A stretch of 64,000 nucleotides of DNA from Streptomyces sp. NBC_00223. Its GTDB lineage: Bacteria > Actinomycetota > Actinomycetes > Streptomycetales > Streptomycetaceae. A model generated the notes under the pieces. That model was given only the letters and a program-made list of their open reading frames with translations, searched no databases and had not been told where the DNA came from. Below, piece by piece: positions 24,725-34,432 of this stretch. The position numbers and the translations under genes are program-made. The stretch covers positions 62,001-126,000 of the forward strand of contig NZ_CP108109.1 in assembly GCF_036199905.1 (NCBI RefSeq), in the 5' to 3' direction. Position 1 is the stretch's first letter, and every line of letters starts with the position of its first letter.

Positions 24725-27084
24725 TCACCGACCCGGCGTACTCGGTCACGCCGTGGTCGCTGCGCGAGTGCGAACTGAATCTGGACCTGCTCCCGCAGAG
24801 CGAGTCCGTCTTCGCGCTGTCCAACGGCCACATCGGCTGGCGCGGCAACCTCGACGAGGGCGAGCCCAACGGCCTGCCCGGCTCGTACCTCAACGGCCTG
24901 CACGAGCTGCACCCGCTGCCCTACGCCGAGGGGGGCTACGGCTACCCGGAGTCCGGCCAGACCGTCATCAACGTCACCGACGGCAAGCTGATCCGGCTGC
25001 TGGTCGACGACGAGCCCTTCGACCTGCGCTACGGCACCACCCGCTCGCACGAACGGGAGCTGGACCTGCGGGCCGGGGTGCTGCGGCGGACCTGCGAGTG
25101 GGTGTCGCCGGCCGGCCGGGCGGTACGGGTCCGCTCCACCCGGATGGTCTCCTTCCGGCAGCGCGCGGTCGCGGTCATCGCGTACGAGGTCGAGCCGGTG
25201 GACGCACAGGTGCGGGTGGTGGTGCAGTCGGAGCTGGCCGCCAACGAGGAGATCCCGCGCGCGCCGGGCGACCCGCGGGTGGCCGCCGCGCTGGAGTCGC
25301 CGCTGCGTGCCGAGGAGCACTACGCCGAGGGCACCCGGCTGCGGCTGATCCACTCCACCGTCCGCAGCCAGCTGCGGGTGGCCGCCGCCGCGGACCACCG
25401 GGTGCAGGGCCCGGAGGGGACCACCCAGCTGTCCGCGGAGTCCGGCGACGACGTGAGCCGGCTGACGGTGACCTCGGTGCTGGAGGTCGGCCAGCGGCTG
25501 CGGCTGGAGAAGTTCGTCGGCTACGGCTGGTCGGCGACCCGGTCGCTGCCCGCGCTGCGCGACCAGGCCGACGCGGCCCTGGTGGGGGCACGTGACACCG
25601 GCTGGAAGGGGCTGCTCGACCAGCAGCGCGCCTTCCTCGACGACTTCTGGGAGCGCGCGGACGTCGAGGTCGACGGCGACACCGAGATCCAGCAGGCGGT
25701 GCGCTTCGCCCTCTTCCACGTGCTCCAGGCCGGTGCCCGCGCCGAGGAGCGGGCGATCCCGGCGAAGGGGCTGACCGGCTCGGGGTACGACGGCCACACC
25801 TTCTGGGACGCCGACACCGTCGTCCTGCCGCTGCTGTCCTTCACCGAGCCGCGGGCCGCCGCCGAGGTGCTGCGCTGGCGGTACAACACACTGCCCGTGG
25901 CGCAGGAGCGGGCCCGTCAACTGGGCCTGGCCGGGGCCGCGTTCCCCTGGCGGACCATCAACGGCGACGAGGCGTCGGGCTACTGGCCGGCCGGCACCGC
26001 CGCCTTCCACATCAACGCGGACATCGCCGACGCGGTCGTCCGGTACGTCGCCGCCACCGGGGACCACGCCTTCGAGGCCGAGACCGGGCTCGAACTCCTC
26101 GTGGAGACCGCCCGGTTGTGGCGCTCGCTGGGCCACCACGACCACGCGGGAGCCTTCCACATCGACGGCGTCACCGGGCCCGACGAGTACAGCGCGATCA
26201 GCGACGACAACCTGTACACCAACCTGATGGCGCAGGCGAACCTGGTGGCGGCCGCCGACGCCACCGAGCGCCACCACCACCGGGCGGCGGTGCTCGGCGT
26301 CACCGACGAGGAGACCGCGGCCTGGCGGGACGCGGCCGCGGCGATGACCCTGCCCTACGACGACGACCTCAAGGTGCACGAGCAGTCCGGCGGCTACACC
26401 CGCCACCAGGCCTGGGACTTCGCCGGGACCGACCCCGAGCACTACCCCCTGCTGCTGCACTACCCGTACTTCGATCTGTACCGCAAGCAGGTCGTCAAGC
26501 AGGCGGACCTGGTGCTGGCGATGTATCTGCGCGGGGACGCCTTCACCCCGGAGGAGAAGGCCCGCAACTTCGCGTACTACGAGCCGCTGACCGTACGGGA
26601 CTCCTCGCTGTCGGCGTACTGCCAGTCGGTGATCGCCGCCGAGGTGGGCCACCTCCAGCTGGCGTACGACTACCTGGGCGAGTCGGCGCTGATGGATCTG
26701 GACGACCTGGAGAACAACGCGCGCGACGGGCTGCACATCGCGGCCCTCGCCGGCACCTGGACGGCGCTGGTGGCGGGACTGGGCGGGATGCGGCTGTTCG
26801 ACGCCGGCCCGATCCGGTTCGCCCCGCGGCTGCCGGACTCGCTCAGCCGGATCGCGTTCCGTCTGGTCTTCCGCGGCCGCCGGCTGCGGGTGGAGGTCAC
26901 CAGGACCACGGCCACGTACACCCTGGCGCAGGGCGAGCCGCTGGAGATCCTGCACTACGAGAAGCCGTTCACGCTCAGCACGGACCGGGCGGTGGTCCGG
27001 GATCTGCCGGAGTTCCCGCACCGGCCGCAGCCGCAGCAGCCGCCGGGACGGGCCCCGCGCAGGCGCACCTCGCAACACCTCTGA
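24721..27084 (+). CDS. GH65 family disaccharide phosphorylase
   Basis: A 787-residue glycoside hydrolase family 65 enzyme. It starts at a GTG overlapping the previous stop. The N-terminal beta-sandwich includes [22 protein letters not shown], and the (alpha/alpha)6 barrel has [21 protein letters not shown], then [21 protein letters not shown], in which Glu489 is the expected general acid, and ACQAD-like [16 protein letters not shown]65 members act on trehalose, maltose, kojibiose or nigerose with phosphate, giving glucose and beta-glucose-1-phosphate. The linked phosphoglucomutase supports phosphorolysis rather than hydrolysis. Lack of a signal peptide means cytoplasmic action. The substrate cannot be assigned from the sequence alone. 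Confidence 0.88.
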   Translation: MITDPAYSVTPWSLRECELNLDLLPQSESVFALSNGHIGWRGNLDEGEPNGLPGSYLNGLHELHPLPYAEGGYGYPESGQTVINVTDGKLIRLLVDDEPFDLRYGTTRSHERELDLRAGVLRRTCEWVSPAGRAVRVRSTRMVSFRQRAVAVIAYEVEPVDAQVRVVVQSELAANEEIPRAPGDPRVAAALESPLRAEEHYAEGTRLRLIHSTVRSQLRVAAAADHRVQGPEGTTQLSAESGDDVSRLTVTSVLEVGQRLRLEKFVGYGWSATRSLPALRDQADAALVGARDTGWKGLLDQQRAFLDDFWERADVEVDGDTEIQQAVRFALFHVLQAGARAEERAIPAKGLTGSGYDGHTFWDADTVVLPLLSFTEPRAAAEVLRWRYNTLPVAQERARQLGLAGAAFPWRTINGDEASGYWPAGTAAFHINADIADAVVRYVAATGDHAFEAETGLELLVETARLWRSLGHHDHAGAFHIDGVTGPDEYSAISDDNLYTNLMAQANLVAAADATERHHHRAAVLGVTDEETAAWRDAAAAMTLPYDDDLKVHEQSGGYTRHQAWDFAGTDPEHYPLLLHYPYFDLYRKQVVKQADLVLAMYLRGDAFTPEEKARNFAYYEPLTVRDSSLSAYCQSVIAAEVGHLQLAYDYLGESALMDLDDLENNARDGLHIAALAGTWTALVAGLGGMRLFDAGPIRFAPRLPDSLSRIAFRLVFRGRRLRVEVTRTTATYTLAQGEPLEILHYEKPFTLSTDRAVVRDLPEFPHRPQPQQPPGRAPRRRTSQHL

Positions 27085-27089
27085 TTCCG

Positions 27090-27112
27090 GGCGGGGGCGG
27101 GCGTCCCCCGCC
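27090..27112. terminator. Bidirectional hairpin between GH65 and CorA genes
   Basis: GGCGGGGG and CCCCCGCC form 8-base arms around a 7-base loop, just past the GH65 stop and just before the end of the convergent CorA gene. Confidence 0.6.
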
Positions 27113-27122
27113 TCGGCGCGGC

Positions 27123-28106
27123 TCACATCCAGCCGCGCCGCTTGAACTGGAAGTACAGGAAGGTGACCACCGTCGCCATCAGGGCCAGGGCGGCGGGGTA
27201 GCCCCAAATCTGCCGCAGCTCCGGCATGTGGTGGAAGTTCATGCCGTAGATCCCGGCGATCATCGTGGGCGCCGCGGCCATGGCCGCCCAGGCGGAGATC
27301 TTGCGCATGTCGTCGTTCTGCCGCACGCCCACCTGGGTGAGGTGGGCGGCCAGGATGTCGGACAGCAGGTGGTCGAGGCCGTCGCCGGCCTCGTTGGCGC
27401 GGGTGAGGTGGTCGGCGACGTCGCGGAAGAACGGCCGGGTGTGCTCGTTGACGAAGGGCGAGGCGCCCCCGGCGAGCCGGGCCATCGGGTCGGCGAGCGG
27501 GCCGGTGGCGCGCCGGAACTCCAGCACCTGGCGCTTGAAGGCGTAGATGACCCCGGCCACCCGGGTGGCGTCGCCGCCGCTGGGCGCGAAGACCTGCTCC
27601 TCCAGTTCCTCCAGGTCCATCTGGAGTTCGGCGGCCACGTCCATGTAGGCGTCGACCACGCTGTCGCAGATCGCGTAGAGCACGGCGACCGGCCCGTACC
27701 GCAGCAGCACGGGGTCCTTCTCCAGCCGGGTGCGGACCTCGGAGGGGGTGCGCGCGGGCCCGTGCCGTACGGTCACCACGAAGCAGTCGCCGACAAAGAC
27801 CATCACCTCGGCGGCGGTCACCCGGCCCGCGGCGTCGTCGTAGCTCAACGGCTTGACCACGGTGAACAGGGAGTCCCGGTAGGTCTCCAGCTTGGGGCGC
27901 TGATGGGCCTTGAGGGCGTCCTCGACGGCGAGCGGGTGCAGCCCGAACTCCGAGGCGAGCAGTTCGAACTCCCCGGCAGTGGGTTCGTGCACGCCGACCC
28001 AGACGAACGAGTCGCCGGCGGCGCGGGCCTCGGCCAGCGCGTCGGACAGGTCGTCCGGGGTGCCGGCCCGGTGTCCGTCCCGGTAGATGGCGCAGTCCAC
28101 GATCAC
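27123..28106 (-). CDS. corA: CorA-type divalent metal ion transporter
   Basis: A 327-residue magnesium/cobalt channel. The long soluble N-terminal domain (VWVGVHEPTAGEFELLASEF, HPLAVEDALKAHQRPKLETY) and stalk helix are followed by two C-terminal spans, the first ending in the family signature YGMNFHHMPEL (GMN selectivity motif) and the second in LMATVVTFLYFQFKRRGWM with its basic tail. GTG 28106 is preferred to the ATG at 28190 because GGAAGGA lies just upstream and CorA sequences begin here. It forms a pentamer in the cell membrane. It is separated from the divergent transhydrogenase by 165 bp. Confidence 0.9.
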   Translation of the reverse strand: MIVDCAIYRDGHRAGTPDDLSDALAEARAAGDSFVWVGVHEPTAGEFELLASEFGLHPLAVEDALKAHQRPKLETYRDSLFTVVKPLSYDDAAGRVTAAEVMVFVGDCFVVTVRHGPARTPSEVRTRLEKDPVLLRYGPVAVLYAICDSVVDAYMDVAAELQMDLEELEEQVFAPSGGDATRVAGVIYAFKRQVLEFRRATGPLADPMARLAGGASPFVNEHTRPFFRDVADHLTRANEAGDGLDHLLSDILAAHLTQVGVRQNDDMRKISAWAAMAAAPTMIAGIYGMNFHHMPELRQIWGYPAALALMATVVTFLYFQFKRRGWM

Positions 28107-28271
28107 GTCAAGATTCCTTCCGCGTACCGGCTCGCTCCTACCAGGGCCGACCCCTTCCTTGTTCCTGATTCCCGCCCGCGGCGGTTTCACGGCGGTCCGC
28201 GGCGGCCGGGCGTGTCCGGCGGCCGCGTGACCGGCTTTCCGGGAGGGGGGACGACCTGACAGACTCTGCGG

Positions 28272-29675
28272 GTGCCCGATTTCGACATGCTCGTCATAGG
28301 TTCAGGTCCCGGTGGTCAGAAGGCCGCCATCGCGGCGGCGAAGCTCGGCCGCCGGGTGGCGGTCGTGGACCGCCCCGAGTCGCTCGGCGGTGTGTCCCTG
28401 CACACCGGCACCATCCCGTCCAAGACGCTGCGCGAGGCGGTGCTCTATCTCACCGGTCTCAACCAGCGCGACCTCTACGGCCAGAGTTACCGGGTCAAGG
28501 AGGACATCACCGTCGCCGATCTGACGGCCAGGACGCAGCACGTCCTCAGCCGCGAGGTCGACGTGGTCCGCAGCCAGCTGGCCAGGAACCAGGTCACGAT
28601 GCTGTCGGGCACCGGCCGCTTCATGGACGACCACACGGTGGCCGTGCGCGACGCCCAGGGCCAGGACCGGCTGGTGACCGCCGACTTCGTGGTGATAGCC
28701 ACCGGCACCCGCCCGGCCCGCCCGGCGAGCGTGGAGTTCGACGACCGTACGGTGCTGGACTCCGACAGCGTGCTGAACATGGAGCGGGTGCCGCGCTCGA
28801 TGGTGATCGTCGGGGCCGGGGTGATCGGCATGGAGTACGCCTCGATGTTCGCCGCGCTCGGCAGCAAGATCACCGTGGTGGAGCAGCGGGAGTCCATGCT
28901 GGACTTCTGCGACGCGGAGGTCGTCGAGGCGCTCAAGTACCATCTGCGCGACCTCGCGGTGACCTTCCGCTTCGGCGAGACGGTCTCGGCCGTGGAGCGC
29001 CATGAGCGGGGCACCCTGACGGTGCTGGCGAGCGGCAAGAAGATCGCCGCGGACGCGGTGATGTACTCCGCCGGACGGCAGGGGCTCACCGACGGACTCG
29101 ACCTGGACAAGGCCGGGTTGAGCGCGGACAAGCGGGGCCGGATCGCGGTGGACGAGCAGTACCGCACCGCGGTGCCGCACATCTACGCCGTCGGCGACGT
29201 CATCGGCTTCCCCGCGCTGGCCGCGACCTCGATGGAGCAGGGCCGTACCGCCGCCTACCACGCCTTCGGCGAGCCGGTGCACGCGGTCGCTGGCCTCCAG
29301 CCGATCGGCATCTACACGATCCCGGAGATCAGCTTCATCGGGCGGACCGAGGACCAGCTCACCGACGAGCTGATCCCGTTCGAGGTCGGGGTCTCCCGCT
29401 ACCGCGAGCTGGCCCGCGGGCAGATCATCGGCGACGCGCACGGCATGCTCAAGCTGCTGGTCTCCCCCACCGACGGCCGGCTGCTGGGCGTGCACTGCTT
29501 CGGCACGGGCGCGACCGAGCTGATCCACGTCGGGCAGGCGGTGATGGGCTGCGGCGGGACCGTCGACTACCTGGTCGACGCGGTGTTCAACTACCCGACG
29601 CTGGCGGAGTCGTACAAGGTCGCGGCGCTGGACGTCACCAACAAGATCCGGCAGATCGACCGCCTCGGCGACTGA
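28272..29675 (+). CDS. sthA: Soluble NAD(P)+ transhydrogenase
   Basis: A 467-residue flavoprotein: [20 protein letters not shown] is the FAD-binding motif, [20 protein letters not shown] the NAD(P) motif, [20 protein letters not shown] the second FAD motif, and [15 protein letters not shown] the interface domain. The region equivalent to the redox-active CxxxxC of lipoamide dehydrogenases reads [16 protein letters not shown], with no cysteine pair, which separates SthA from that family. It balances NADH and NADPH in the cytoplasm. GTG 28272 is the start that leaves the flavin motif intact. Confidence 0.9.
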   Translation: MPDFDMLVIGSGPGGQKAAIAAAKLGRRVAVVDRPESLGGVSLHTGTIPSKTLREAVLYLTGLNQRDLYGQSYRVKEDITVADLTARTQHVLSREVDVVRSQLARNQVTMLSGTGRFMDDHTVAVRDAQGQDRLVTADFVVIATGTRPARPASVEFDDRTVLDSDSVLNMERVPRSMVIVGAGVIGMEYASMFAALGSKITVVEQRESMLDFCDAEVVEALKYHLRDLAVTFRFGETVSAVERHERGTLTVLASGKKIAADAVMYSAGRQGLTDGLDLDKAGLSADKRGRIAVDEQYRTAVPHIYAVGDVIGFPALAATSMEQGRTAAYHAFGEPVHAVAGLQPIGIYTIPEISFIGRTEDQLTDELIPFEVGVSRYRELARGQIIGDAHGMLKLLVSPTDGRLLGVHCFGTGATELIHVGQAVMGCGGTVDYLVDAVFNYPTLAESYKVAALDVTNKIRQIDRLGD

Positions 29676-29988
29676 GGAGCGCGCGGCGCGCGGCGGACCG
29701 ACGACGGGTGCGGCCACCGGCCGTGGCCGGGGCGGCACCCGGCCGGACCGGCCGCAGGTGCGCCGCCGGGCGCGGCGCCCCACCCGGGACGGCCATGGGA
29801 CCAGCACCCGGGCGCGTAGCCGGACCCGGGACGGGAGCGGCCACCTGACGTGGCCGTGAACGCGTGGCCGGGCCCGGTCACGGCTCGCCGCCCGGGCTCG
29901 GCGCCGGACCCCCGAAGAGCGCGACACGGCGCCCGCCCGGGGCCGAATTCGGGTGCGGCGGGCCGCCGGGCTGTCTAGGGTCCGGCGC
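29676..29988. other. Intergenic region with nothing recognised
   Basis: A 313-bp GC-rich spacer between the transhydrogenase and a methyltransferase gene. I see no gene, no strong hairpin and no promoter box I would defend. Confidence 0.4.
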
Positions 29989-30633
29989 ATGGACTGGCAC
30001 GCATGGCATGACGACTACGACCGCCCCGACTCGCCGCTCACCCGGCGGCTGCACACCGTCCAGGGCCTGATCCGGCAGGCCCTGGACGCGGCGCCGCCGG
30101 GCCCGCTGCGCGCGGTGAGCGTGTGCGCCGGGCAGGGCCGCGACCTGATCGGCGCCCTGGCCGACCACCCCCGGCGCGCGGACGTGACGGCGCGGCTGGT
30201 GGAACTCGACCCGCGCAACACCGCGCGGGCCCGGCAGGCGGCCGAGGCGGCCGGCCTGGGCGGGGTCGAGGTGGTGACCGGCGACGCGGCCGCGACCGAC
30301 GCCTACGCGGGCCTGGTCCCGGCCGAACTGGTGCTGATGGTCGGGGTGTTCGGCAATCTGACCGACGCCGACATCGAGCGCGCCGCGGGCTGGTGCACAC
30401 AACTGTGCGCGAACGGCGGCACCCTGATCTGGACCCGGCACCGCAAGCAGCCCGACGTCTTCCCGCGGATCTGCGGCTGGCTGGAGGAGCGCGGCTTCGA
30501 GCGGGTGTGGCTGTCGCCGCCGGACGAGCGCCAGGGCATCGGGACGCACCGCTTCACCGGTGTCCCGCGACCGCTGGAGCCGGGGGCGCGGATGTTCTCC
30601 TTCGTCGGGTACGACGTACTGGCGCGGGGCTGA
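29989..30633 (+). CDS. Class I SAM-dependent methyltransferase-like protein
   Basis: A 214-residue protein: VSVCAGQGRDLIGALADHP is the SAM-binding loop, VTARLVELDPRNTARARQAA the ribose-binding acidic turn, and VVTGDAAATDAYAGLVPAEL the adenine-binding region. LVLMVGVFGNLTDADIERA and GGTLIWTRHRKQPDVFPRI follow, as in a family of short actinobacterial methyltransferases of unknown substrate. ATG 29989 is used; a longer frame from 29953 lacks a ribosome site. Standing alone between two transcription units, it gives no context for a substrate. Confidence 0.75.
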   Translation: MDWHAWHDDYDRPDSPLTRRLHTVQGLIRQALDAAPPGPLRAVSVCAGQGRDLIGALADHPRRADVTARLVELDPRNTARARQAAEAAGLGGVEVVTGDAAATDAYAGLVPAELVLMVGVFGNLTDADIERAAGWCTQLCANGGTLIWTRHRKQPDVFPRICGWLEERGFERVWLSPPDERQGIGTHRFTGVPRPLEPGARMFSFVGYDVLARG

Positions 30634-30705
30634 ACTCCGTTGGCGGGCACGGGGATTGACGGTACGTCGGGCCCGTGCCCGCACCCTGTGGGTTGCCGGG
30701 GAGCA

Positions 30706-30748
30706 TTGACAGCGGGGGTGGCCCGGTCCAAATATGGGAGCGCTCCCA
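30706..30748 (+). promoter_or_regulatory. Promoter with CebR operator before the GH-CBM2 gene
   Basis: TTGACA at 30706-30711 is a good -35 box; AAATAT at 30730-30735 lies 18 bases on as a -10. The perfect 14-base palindrome TGGGAGCGCTCCCA at 30735-30748 touches the -10 box. This is the consensus site of CebR, the LacI-type repressor released by cellobiose or cellotriose in Streptomyces. Repression at initiation, lifted by cello-oligosaccharides, is the expected behaviour. Confidence 0.85.
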
Positions 30749-30799
30749 TGGGATCACCGCACGCCCCCCACATTCCGCCTCGTGAAGGTGAGAACTTCC

Positions 30800-32899
30800 G
30801 TGCCCGTCCGAAGAGTTCTGTCCAAGGCGGCGCCCTGGCGCCGCCGTATCGCCGCGGGGGCCCTGGCCACCGCGCTCGGCGCCGCACTGCTGGCCGGCGG
30901 CGGCACCGCCGCGGCCGACCCCGCGGGTCCGGCCGACCCGGGTGGTTCCGCGGTCAATGTGACCGTCAACGCCAATGAGGGGTTCGGCACGATCCCCGAC
31001 ACGGCGTACGGGCTCAACAGCGCCATCTGGGACTCCCAGATGAACGTGCCCGAGGTCCAGGACCTCCTCCAGGCGGCGAAGATCGGGATGCTGCGCTACC
31101 CCGGTGGCTCGTACGGCGACATCTACCACTGGCAGGACAACACCGCGCCCGGCGGCTATGTCGCTCCCGGCACGGACTTCGACTCCTTCATGGGAACCGT
31201 GAAGAAGATCGGCGCGCAGCCCATCCTCATCGCGAACTACGGCTCCGGCACCCCGCAGGAGGCCGCGGACTGGGTGCGGTACGCCAACGTCACCAAGGGC
31301 TACGGCGCCAAGTTCTGGGAGGTCGGCAACGAGCTGTACGGCAACGGGCACTACGGCTCCGGCTGGGAGACCGACAACCACGCCGACACCTCGCCGACCG
31401 AGTACGCCGACAACGTGGTGAAGTACGCCTCCGCGATGAAGGCCGTGGACCCGACGGTCAAGGTCGGCGCCGTGCTCACCCTGCCGGGCAACTGGCCGGA
31501 CGGGGTGATGGCCGGGAACGAGACCGCGGACTGGAACCACACGGTGATCCCGCTGATCGCCGGCAAGGCCGACTTCGTGATCGTGCACTGGTACCCGGGC
31601 GGCTCCAACGCGGCCCAGACGCTCAACTCTCCGGCGCAACTGACCGGTGAGCTCGCGCAGTTGCGCGACCAGCTGGACGCGGCGGGCGCCGCGGGCACCC
31701 CGGTCGCGCTGACCGAGGTGAACTCGAACGTCTACGAGGACACCCAGCCGAACGCCCTCTTCGGCGCGGACGCGTACCTGACCGCGCTGCAGAGCGGGGT
31801 GTTCACGGTCGACTGGTGGGACACCCACAACGGCCCGGAGGCCATCAGCACCGCGCCCGACGGTGCCACGGACTTCCAGGACTACGGCATCCTGTCCAGC
31901 GGCACCTGCGTCGGCACGGTGTGCGAGCCGGCGCTCAACACCCCCTTCCCGACCTACTACGCGATCAAGATGCTCAGCGAAGTGGGCCGCCCCGGGGACC
32001 AGTTGGTGAATGCCGGGAGCAGCAGCGCGCTGGTGTCCGCGCACGCGGTGCACCGCGCCAACGGCGATCTGAGCGTGCTGCTGATCAACAAGGACCCGGC
32101 GAACGCGCAGAACGTGGCCCTGCACTACACCGGCTTCACCCCGGACCCGTCCTCCGCGACCGTGGCGACCTTCCGCGACCAGGCGTCGGACATCGACAAG
32201 GCGACCACGTCCAACACCGCGGCGCAGACCCTGCCGCCGTACTCGCTGACCACCATCACCCTGCACCCCGCCGCGGGCAGCGCCTCGGCGCTGTCGGCGC
32301 CCGGCGCGCCCAAGGTGACGGCCGTGAGCGACACCTCGGCCACCGTGTCGTGGACCCCGGCCACCGGCGGCAAGGCCGACCGCTACGAGGTCTACCGGCA
32401 GCTGGGCACGACCAGCGAGCTGCTGGTCGGCTCCACGGGCACCTCCGCGACGGTGCACAACCTGACGCCCGGCACCACGTACACCTGGAACGTGCTGGCG
32501 CGGGACTCCAGCGGGCGGCTGTCGCGGCCCTCGGAGCCGGTCACCGTACGGACCGGGACCCCGGTCAGCTCGACCTGCCAGGTCTCCTACCAGGTCACGG
32601 GGGGCTGGGGGAACGGCTTCAACGCGAATGTGAGCGTCACCAACACCGGTCCGACGCCGATCACCGGCTGGACGCTCGCCTTCTCCTTCCCCAGCAGCGA
32701 CGAGTCGATCAGCGGCTTCTGGAACGCGAACATCACTGAGCAGGGCCGGAACGTGGTGGCGACGCCGGTGGACTGGAACGGCACGCTGGCCGCGAACGGC
32801 GGCAACTCCGCGAGCTTCGGCTTCACGGGAGCGAACAACGGCGCCTATCCGCCCCCGACCGTGTTCACTCTCAACGGTACGGTCTGCACGACGACCTGA
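30800..32899 (+). CDS. Secreted GH-A clan glycosidase (GH51-like) with Fn3 and CBM2
   Basis: A 699-residue secreted enzyme. A twin-Arg-bearing signal peptide (RRRIAAGALATALGAALLAG, cleavage near TAAA) precedes a TIM-barrel domain of ~460 residues: MLRYPGGSYGDIYHWQDN, AKFWEVGNELYGNG (acid/base Glu178), VIVHWYPGGSN and VALTEVNSNVYED (nucleophile Glu306). A fibronectin type III domain (about 505-595) and a CBM2 cellulose-binding module (about 603-699, bounded by two cysteines, with WGNGFNANVSVTNTG and GFWNANI) follow. Activity is probably arabinofuranosidase or endoglucanase-like on plant cell walls. GTG 30800 is preferred: GAAGGTGAG lies just upstream, while the earlier ATG at 30734 overlaps the CebR box. 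Confidence 0.85.
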   Translation: MPVRRVLSKAAPWRRRIAAGALATALGAALLAGGGTAAADPAGPADPGGSAVNVTVNANEGFGTIPDTAYGLNSAIWDSQMNVPEVQDLLQAAKIGMLRYPGGSYGDIYHWQDNTAPGGYVAPGTDFDSFMGTVKKIGAQPILIANYGSGTPQEAADWVRYANVTKGYGAKFWEVGNELYGNGHYGSGWETDNHADTSPTEYADNVVKYASAMKAVDPTVKVGAVLTLPGNWPDGVMAGNETADWNHTVIPLIAGKADFVIVHWYPGGSNAAQTLNSPAQLTGELAQLRDQLDAAGAAGTPVALTEVNSNVYEDTQPNALFGADAYLTALQSGVFTVDWWDTHNGPEAISTAPDGATDFQDYGILSSGTCVGTVCEPALNTPFPTYYAIKMLSEVGRPGDQLVNAGSSSALVSAHAVHRANGDLSVLLINKDPANAQNVALHYTGFTPDPSSATVATFRDQASDIDKATTSNTAAQTLPPYSLTTITLHPAAGSASALSAPGAPKVTAVSDTSATVSWTPATGGKADRYEVYRQLGTTSELLVGSTGTSATVHNLTPGTTYTWNVLARDSSGRLSRPSEPVTVRTGTPVSSTCQVSYQVTGGWGNGFNANVSVTNTGPTPITGWTLAFSFPSSDESISGFWNANITEQGRNVVATPVDWNGTLAANGGNSASFGFTGANNGAYPPPTVFTLNGTVCTTT

Positions 32900-32942
32900 T
32901 CTCGAACGAGCGCATCGCGGCCCGTGGACGCGGGCACGCCAG

Positions 32943-32974
32943 GCGGGCCCGGCCGGTGTTCCGGCCGGGCCCGC
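32943..32974 (+). terminator. Strong hairpin after the GH-CBM2 gene
   Basis: Fourteen-base perfect arms (GCGGGCCCGGCCGG and its complement) around the loop TGTT, 44 bases past the stop. It also faces the small convergent gene that ends at 33015. Confidence 0.75.
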
Positions 32975-33014
32975 GTGTGTACGGGGAAAAACCACGGGAA
33001 GCGGGGCGAAGCCG

Positions 33015-33185
33015 CTACCAGCGGTACCAGCGTCCCCGGCGTCCGCTGCTGTGGGTGCCGCGTGCGACAAAGCCGAGCAGCCAGACGATGAGGACGACGA
33101 CCGCCACCCACCACAACACCTTCACCGCGAAACCCACGCCGAACAGGATCAGCGCGAGCAGCAGAACCAAAAGAAGTGGACCCAT
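33015..33185 (-). CDS. Small hydrophobic membrane protein (DUF5670/Lmo0937-like)
   Basis: A 56-residue protein consisting of two hydrophobic stretches (MGPLLLVLLLALILFGVGFA and VLWWVAVVVLIVWLLGFVAR) and a basic, aromatic tail ending GRRGRWYRW. The layout fits the short hydrophobic stress proteins common in actinobacteria. ATG 33185 has a perfect AGGAGG nine bases upstream, which decides the start over a longer frame from 33236. Its function is unknown. Confidence 0.7.
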   Translation of the reverse strand: MGPLLLVLLLALILFGVGFAVKVLWWVAVVVLIVWLLGFVARGTHSSGRRGRWYRW

Positions 33186-33413
33186 GTGTATCAGCCTCCT
33201 GACCTGCGCTTGCCCCCTCGCGATGCCCTCATGCACACCAGTTCGGCGGCGGAATCCGCGCTGCCGCCGGGCGCGGCCTCACGGGGGCGTGGCGGGTCCC
33301 CGCGTGGTGTGTCCGTACGGGCCCCGCGGGGCGCGGCCGAACGGGGCAAGGAGGTGCCGCGGCCCGGCGCCTCCTGAGGGAGCCGCGGGTCCGCGGCTGC
33401 GATGATCTTCGTC

Positions 33414-34160
33414 ATGTTGCAGGTATGCCTCAACGGCGCCAGAGAGCGATCCGACTGCGAACGGCTTCCGGTGACGCCCCAGGAACTGGGCGACGCCGCC
33501 GCGGAGGCCGTCGCGGCCGGGGCCCGGGCCGTGCACATCCATCCGAAGGACGACCGGGGCGCCGACACGATGGCGCCGGTCCATGTGGACGCGGCCGTCG
33601 CGTCGGTACGGGCCTCGGCCCCCGGCATCCCGATCGGGGTGACCACCGGGGAGTGGACCGATCCCGACGCCGCGCGGCGTGCCGCTCTGGTGCGGTCCTG
33701 GTCCGTACTGCCCGACCACGCCTCGGTGAACTGGCACGAGGAGGGCGCCGAAGCGGTCGCCGACGCCCTGCTGGAGACCGGTATCGGCATCGAGGCGGGC
33801 GTGTTCTCCGGTACGGACGCGGCGCGGCGGCTGCGGGCCTGGCCGCACGCGGCGCGGGTGCTGCGGGTGCTCGCGGAGGTCACCGACACGGATCCGCGTA
33901 CCGCGCCCGGTACGGCGGCGGCGCTGCTGGACGAGCTGGCGGCGCTGTACGGGCCCGGCGGCCTCGGCCGCCATCCCGTGCTGCTGCACGGCGAGGACGG
34001 CGGCGCGTGGGCGGTGCTCCGGGTCGCCGCGGCGCGCGGCCTCGACACCCGGATCGGCCTTGAGGACGCCCTCCTCCTCCCCGACGCCACCCCCGCCCCC
34101 GACAACGCCTCCCTCGTCCAGGCCGCCCTGGACATCATCACAAAGGAGTCCCCCCACTAA
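33414..34160 (+). CDS. Beta-keto acid cleavage enzyme (BKACE, DUF849)
   Basis: A 248-residue TIM-barrel protein of the 3-keto-5-aminohexanoate cleavage enzyme family: MLQVCLNGARERSDCERLPV, AVHIHPKDDRGADTM (zinc-binding HxH), IGVTTGEWTDPD, ASVNWHEEGAEAVADAL, GIEAGVFSG and TRIGLEDALLLPD. Family members split a beta-keto acid with acetyl-CoA to give acetoacetate and a CoA ester; the sidechain specificity varies and cannot be read here. It is slightly shorter than the usual ~270-300 residues. ATG 33414 is chosen over 33402 because family members begin at this point. A small hairpin (34161-34175) follows. Confidence 0.8.
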   Translation: MLQVCLNGARERSDCERLPVTPQELGDAAAEAVAAGARAVHIHPKDDRGADTMAPVHVDAAVASVRASAPGIPIGVTTGEWTDPDAARRAALVRSWSVLPDHASVNWHEEGAEAVADALLETGIGIEAGVFSGTDAARRLRAWPHAARVLRVLAEVTDTDPRTAPGTAAALLDELAALYGPGGLGRHPVLLHGEDGGAWAVLRVAAARGLDTRIGLEDALLLPDATPAPDNASLVQAALDIITKESPH

Positions 34161-34432
34161 CCGCCCTCCGGGCGGGGCAACGGCCCAGGACACGCCACCC
34201 GGCCTGAGCCGGGTCCCGGCTGCGCCGCCGGACAGCGGCAAGCAGGAGAACCGGGCCGATCCGACCGTCGTGCGTCGGGGGAGCACCGGCCGACGGCCGA
34301 CCGCCTGGACGGCAGCCGACTCCCCCGTCGACGCCGTCGCCCGGACGGCGGACCGGCGGGTCTGCGGCGGTGGGTGGCGGGCCGTACCGACCCGGGACAC
34401 CTGCCGGGGCCGGGTGGCAGGTGACGACGGCG
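34161..34432. terminator. Spacer with small hairpin after the BKACE gene
   Basis: CCGCCC-TCC-GGGCGG at 34161-34175 directly after the stop is a short terminator-like hairpin. The remaining ~255 bases hold no gene I can support. Confidence 0.4.

Noticed and set aside
30734..30799. Upstream ATG start for the GH-CBM2 gene
   Set aside because: It lies on the CebR operator and promoter, lacks a ribosome site and would precede the signal peptide by 22 residues.
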